10,804 nucleotides of DNA from positions 1 through 10,804 of the forward strand of contig JAOXYB010059757.1 of NCBI GenBank assembly GCA_028565635.1, read 5' to 3'. Each line of letters opens with the position of its first letter. Position 1 is the first letter of the stretch. The position numbers and the translations under genes are program-made. The notes beneath the pieces were generated by a model. It had not been told where the DNA came from. It saw only the letters and a list, made by a program, of their open reading frames with translations, and did no database searches. Of this stretch, positions 6,435-10,804 are shown piece after piece. The DNA is from Phoronis ovalis (taxonomy: Eukaryota; Phoronida; Phoronidae).

Positions 6435-9400
6435 GTAAGTTCTTTAATACTTTAATATAGTTTTCATAATCTGGGTAAAGAAAATAATATTATCAATGTA
6501 TTCTTACTATTTAATTACTAATATTGACATAGCATAGATGTCTTACTTCACACATATGTTGTTCACCTTTATAGGTACAAATGCATACCAAGAAATCAAT
6601 GGCTCTCCCTCTCCGCAAATTTGATGTGAATAAAAATGAACTCTGTACAGCTTTCAAACATAAATTACATTCAAGAACATTATTCATCCATCAATGGGAA
6701 GTTGAATGTACTGCTAGTAAGTGTTAATTTGTTTAAAGTAATGTATAATTATGCACATATTTAATTGTTAAATGTTACTATATTAAAAGGTATAATATAT
6801 CTTGGGTTTATAGTCCCAATATACAGTATAGCATGTACTTTTTGAGTATGCAATGTATTAATTTATAGGTCAGGATTTTGGTGGGAAATAATATAATGTT
6901 TTTTTTTTAGCAAGTTTAGTATAAAAATGTGATCTACTATGCCGGAGCGCTGTTACTGGCGATTTCATCCCTTGGAATATAATGCTATTGTTTTCATGAT
7001 CAACTTGTGAACATTTTCAATGAGTTTCTATACTTTTAAAACAGTATACTGAGTTAACTGTTCTTATGCTCCAGGAAACGTAAACAATTCTGATCAACAA
7101 AATGCAGCTCATAGCTCCACCTCATTCAGTCTGTCAAGTGCAGCTGAATCAACTAGTATAATCGAAGATCTGACTTCAGCATCCTCTAGCATAGTTGATG
7201 ACCAGGCTGGGGACCAAATAGCTATAGCAGAAACCAGTTTAGTTGACGACAGGACTGAGGACCTGACTTCTTCAGAATCAGTAACTACTAGTGAAAAAGC
7301 ACAGACTGCAAAGGTAACATTATGTTTTTGTGGCAAAATTTTCAACTGAACATGAATTTAGAATGCCCAGTAAATGCAAACAGTAGTTTACAATAGTATA
7401 TAAGAGCAATGACAAAGACTAAATGTCTGCAGGTTTAATAACATAATCCCCTGTTGTTTATATAACAAGTTAACTAGGCTTTTATCAAAGTTAATTAGTT
7501 TCCAGAGTTGTAATTTCTTTTGTTGACTACCTTTGTTCAAGCATCCTTTTAGTTTGTCTGATGTCTATAACATGATAAAAGCAGAGAATAAAATTTGTTT
7601 GTAGAAACACTTAAATTTATGTTTAAAACATAATAAAAGTCTACATGAAAAACTAAAGGGAAGACTATAACTACAGGATGTTTAGCATATTTTGACCAAT
7701 TAATTAAAACCAGGCCACATCAAAAGGGAGGATTAAAAGTAACATGCACATTGACAATAGAAAAAGAGATGTATGCCAAAGCAATATTTATTTTCAAATT
7801 AGTTATTATTTGATTGTTTGGTATGAATATTACCTTTAAATTGCTGATTTCACTGGGACAGCTAGTATACAGTTAGATTTGCCAAATGGAATTTAAAAAT
7901 TGATGAAAATTTAATTTGAGTTTTACTGATTGAATAGTGTTTTTATCAAATAACTAAGACACATCATTTTGTGTAAAATTTTTGAAAATCGAACTTTTAC
8001 AGTACACTTAATACTGATTAGTAAATGTAGATCTTCCACATAATGGTATAATTATTGTAAGCAAAGTAACAAAATCTTATTAATTTATACTCACTGATGC
8101 ACCAAGAACATCACATCATAGCTAGAGAAATCCTCCAAACTGTTGTTTTCTCAATGGTGCAGTATGATATTATATCTCGTAACGTAGAATGCACTATTTA
8201 TTTTAAAACTGAATTTAGCAATAAAATGAAATGGATCATTTTACTGTTTACTTTTATTCAGAGACCCAGGAAAATTTTAATATTTATGTTTGTCCATAAA
8301 CAGTGCTTTAAGTGATATATTATATACATGTTCTTTTCCTTTTTTGTAACACTTTGAATGCAGGATTTTGAATTAATTGCTTATTTTAGTTTTTAAACTA
8401 GATCTAGTACCTGTGTCACCAGATGATACCAGCGGAAAAGTGCATTGTTTTTAACTGCAACATTTTAAAATCATAACCAGGCAAACCTAGCAAATTTTAA
8501 AGATAGAAGGTATTCTCAAACAGCAGAATTATCTTTAAGATATCAAACAAATGTACTGTAAAAGCTGAATTTATTGCCAAATTGTTTACTTTTAATTAGT
8601 ATGATATAAAGGCTAACTGAGAGGCAAGCTGAGATAACAAGTCTGTTATCTGCAACATTACATAATGGGGCGATAGCTATACAGACATGTTCAAAGTAGT
8701 AATGGAACTTTGCAAACAATGCAGAATAAATTTAAATTAATTGTTTGTCACTTCTGTGAAACAAGTTTAGAACCGAAAAATGTATCCATTTGACTTCTTG
8801 CTAGTTTAAAATAAATGTTGTGAGATCTGAGAATAAAAAAGCAGTTTTATTCAGAGTATCAAGGTAATAAGAATTTTGAAACATCATGTTTAAAAATTTG
8901 CAAAATTTTGATCAAAAAAAAAAAATTAAAAACAGGAGATATATTGTTTTGCATGAAGATTATTTGTGAAATATTTCAGCCTTGTACTTTGCAAGTTATT
9001 TGACTTATACTCATTTGAACTTTCTGATAATGAAAACTGAAACTTTTAGCCGAAAACAGTAGCTGTGCAGATCACAAGATATTATAAGAAAAAAATAAAT
9101 CATATCATTATTGGGTTTAATGTATAATTCTGTTAAGTTATGTATACTTTAATTGTATTTCATTCTCTTCATGTGATACCAATCTGAATATTAGGAGCTG
9201 AATAATACTCACAATTATAAAATTGTTATGTTCAATTAAATAAACTTTTTTATACAGACTATGTTTAAAATCTTAATATAGTATGAAAATGTACTTTTGA
9301 CAAAGAACACATTCTGAATTACATGTATTATTGTATTAACATGCACTGGTTGTATCATTACCATGTGCAAATCAAATTATCTCATTTATTGTTAAAATAG

Positions 9401-10804
9401 CTTAATGACAAGGTATCTTGTTACATGATTAACATTATATCAACAAAAGATGTTGTAATAATATGTACTATGGCAGGCTTATAAAAACCCTCTGTATTCT
9501 GGTGCAGTGATTATAATGCTTTTTCAATATTTTGTTTTAGACTTCTAAAAAAGATGAGATAGACAGAGCACAGAAAACAAGCAAATCATCAAGTTTTTTG
9601 TTATGTAAGTATACTATTTAGAAAAGTTATAGAGTTCACCTGATTTAATAAAGCATCAACTTGTTTGACTTTACATTAATTATATCTACACATATGTTTT
9701 TTGTTTACATTAATTATCAACATATTTTTATCATCAAGTCCACAAAAGTATTAAAAGAGTGCAATCCTACCCATACACAGAATGGGTCCGTTTTCCACGA
9801 GCTATTTTCCATTCAACTTTCTGTTACTGCCCTTTAATTGCTGTTACTTCCAGTTTTTTGTGATCACTGCACCTTCTTATAATTAAGGAATTGTAATTAA
9901 TTAGGAATTTTGCATCAAACTTCTTCTTTTGGCTGAATTATGGGCCTTGGACAAGGTGCCTTAATGTGTGTTATGCTTAATTCCTATACTTTGAAATTAT
10001 TTTCCCATTTCTTCATTTGTCAGATATGTAGCTTTGCCTTTCCCTAAACAGTTTTCTTTTTTACCATTCATGATTTCAAATGTTTAATAATAAATAAAAT
10101 GAAGTGCAAGCATTATTCCCTTTGTTTCCTAATGTAAAGATAAGGGGAAGTACTAACAAAGACTATCTGGCAAATTTAGAAGAAACCTGTGAAAGTGTAC
10201 CATTTCAATTTTCTAGTCACTATCTGATTTTATAATAAAACATTGAATGAGATACAGCTCATTCAATGCAAGTATGCATCGGACTATGAAATAGTGACAA
10301 AAATGTAATTTTTTTTTTTAAAAACAAAGAATAAATAACTGCTGATCCTTAGTTTTTTGCTTTTATAGAATAACCTATATAAAAATGTTGAAATTAATTA
10401 CTTTTTCGAAATGATTAACTGAACATATTTTTCAGATGAATGTGTAGATGTTCATGTAACTAACCTGATGCAGCCAGCAGAGTGCAAAAGGGTGAGGGAA
10501 CTCGACTACACTCATGTGGAACAAATTAAGAAATCTATAAAAACCAAGCCTGATGCCCAGTATACCATGCTTTTGGGAAATTTAACATCAGCTGTACCAC
10601 ATAACAGCACCGATTTAAGTATATCAAATATGGGCTCTGTTGAGGTGATTGGTGGGAATCACACTCACCAAGCTTACAAGGAGTTGATACAGGAAAAAAG
10701 CATATCTGTAGCTTGTCTCAAAGTAAAACTATATCACAATTTGCCTGTTGATGAGGCATTAAAATTGGGAGTGTTGCATAATGATGTGGCAGGTTGCAGG
10801 AAGT
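6309..10804 (+). CDS. Gene 2: ParB/sulfiredoxin-fold-like protein, spliced, 3' end off window
   Basis: Five exons (6309-6434, 6575-6716, 7075-7313, 9541-9604, 10436-10804) join to 313 codons plus one base, all introns GT..AG. The ATG at 6309 sits in AAAATGG, with an in-frame TGA at 6288-6290 upstream, so the start is firm. Residues 1-89 are an unrecognised globular-looking region beginning MDDQTWWLQKKSCGRVFLVY. Residues 91-190 are a Ser/Thr/Asp/Glu-rich linker. From 191 the protein has ELDYTHVEQIKKSI, LLGNLTSAVPHN and VEVIGGNHTHQAYKELI (G263-L274), then EALKLGVLHND. This pattern (QI..SI, then hGGxH..A....L, then a helix ending HN) is that of the ParB N-terminal/sulfiredoxin fold. Sulfiredoxin has a catalytic Cys in GGCHR; here it is Asn265, and the following Arg is Thr, so sulfiredoxin chemistry is unlikely. 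Nucleotide or DNA binding is possible but unproven. Confidence 0.75.
6575..6716 (+). CDS. Gene 2 exon 2
   Basis: 142 bp, between acceptor CACCTTTATAG| and donor A|GTAAGTG. It encodes residues 43-89 plus the first base of Arg90. A mixed basic/hydrophobic stretch, ending TLFIHQWEVECTA, follows KSMALPLRKFDVNKNELC. No family is recognised. The 140-bp intron before it is the shortest here. Confidence 0.78.
7075..7313 (+). CDS. Gene 2 exon 3: Ser/Asp-rich linker
   Basis: 239 bp, with acceptor TATGCTCCAG| and donor AAG|GTAACA, adding residues 91-169. The composition is dominated by S, T, D, E and A and is probably disordered. It holds an imperfect internal repeat, SSIVDDQAGD and TSLVDDRTED, twenty-odd residues apart, which suggests a short duplication. 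Confidence 0.78.
7314..9540. other. Long intron of gene 2, nothing recognised
   Basis: This 2227-bp GT..AG intron is AT-rich throughout. A perfect 8-bp hairpin (AGATAACA/TGTTATCT, 8632-8651) and the open frame at 8097-8315 are within chance expectation. No tRNA, no repeat array and no protein resemblance was seen. Confidence 0.5.
9541..9604 (+). CDS. Gene 2 exon 4: short charged linker exon
   Basis: 64 bp after acceptor TTTTGTTTTAG| and before donor T|GTAAGTA. It encodes TSKKDEIDRAQKTSKSSSFLL in phase with exon 3, and its final base begins Tyr191, completed in exon 5. Lys/Ser-rich. The 2.2-kb intron before it is the longest here. Confidence 0.72.
9770..9970. repeat. Probable diverged interspersed repeat in gene 2 intron
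   Basis: This stretch is less AT-rich than its surroundings. It contains phrases such as CTGTTACTGCCCTTTAATTG and TTTTGGCTGAATTATGGGCC, which resemble from memory a dispersed repeat widespread in bivalve genomes (GTTATTGCCCTTGAA... GGCTGAATTATGCCCC). Boundaries are approximate, and no database match could be made. Confidence 0.35.
10216..10298. repeat. 83-bp interrupted palindrome in gene 2 intron
   Basis: Outer arms GTCACTAT (10216-10223) and ATAGTGAC (10291-10298) are perfect complements. Inner arms CATTGAATGAG (10241-10251) and CTCATTCAATG (10258-10268) are also perfect, with a 6-base loop. The stretch between arms is only loosely paired. It could be a small foldback element or a transcript hairpin. 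Confidence 0.6.
10436..10804 (+). CDS. Gene 2 exon 5: ParB/sulfiredoxin-like domain, cut by window end
   Basis: 369 bp open to the right edge, after acceptor ATATTTTTCAG|. It encodes residues 191-313. The domain begins at about ELDYTHVEQIKKSIK (212 on). It contains the VIGGNHTHQAYKEL motif (261-274), a strand-like SVACLKVKLYH, and a helix PVDEALKLGVLHND. The helix-then-HN ending recalls the Asn-containing region after the ParB phosphate-binding motif. The exon shows no donor before the edge, so it continues. Confidence 0.8.

Noticed and set aside
7109-7345. Minus-strand open frame over gene 2 exon 3
   Set aside because: Antisense shadow of a confirmed exon with biased Ser/Asp codons.
8097-8315. 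Plus-strand open frame of 72 codons in gene 2's long intron
   Set aside because: Chance-length frame in AT-rich sequence, no family resemblance and no matching splice phase with the flanking exons.
8632-8651. Perfect 8-bp hairpin with a 4-base loop
   Set aside because: Such short stems are expected by chance several times in 10 kb of AT-rich DNA, and no terminator-like or regulatory context exists.

Overview
The window is intron-rich, AT-rich animal nuclear DNA. No uninterrupted bacterial-type gene is visible. Coding sequence lies in short exons bounded by GT..AG introns of about 140-2200 bp, often with GTAAGT donors and T-rich acceptors. Base composition, intron structure, an interspersed repeat of a style seen in bivalves, and the protein families suggest a marine invertebrate, most likely a bivalve or other lophotrochozoan. 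That placement is inference.

The window holds two divergent, head-to-head protein genes, both running off the window. I assembled both by hand from splice signals and phase. Gene 1 (minus strand, ATG at 5933 down to 203 and beyond the left edge) joins seven coding exons: 5933-5916, 4935-4894, 3637-2555, 1771-1650, 945-854, 626-586 and 364-203. They give 520 codons with no phase conflict. The product matches, from memory, the 'DUF7869' class of uncharacterised, transposase-like animal proteins: acidic N-terminus, Cys-rich basic block, GDR..LPY..K block, SSFY.MWK block, CxxC, then IIDGMDQ.KTN.PH and THVTGVINHG...HDSNMT. Gene 2 (plus strand, ATG at 6309 to beyond the right edge) joins exons 6309-6434, 6575-6716, 7075-7313, 9541-9604 and 10436-10804 (313 codons). 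Its fifth exon carries a ParB/sulfiredoxin-like signature, VIGGNHTHQAYKEL.

Layout: 1-60 is the edge of a 42-bp palindromic tandem repeat. 61-5933 is gene 1 with its introns, two of which hold related inverted-repeat elements (about 2004-2296 and 3843-4185) on either side of the largest exon. About 5934-6308 is the compact shared upstream region, with a TATA/initiator pair facing gene 2. 6309-10804 is gene 2, whose last complete intron holds a bivalve-style interspersed repeat and an 83-bp hairpin. A degenerate AT-rich tandem repeat lies at about 5221-5480 inside gene 1 intron 1.

The two start codons are only about 375 bp apart, so the genes probably share a promoter and may be co-regulated. 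They could be host genes, a domesticated pair, or the two-gene core of a large mobile element. The window does not contain both outer ends, so this cannot be decided here.
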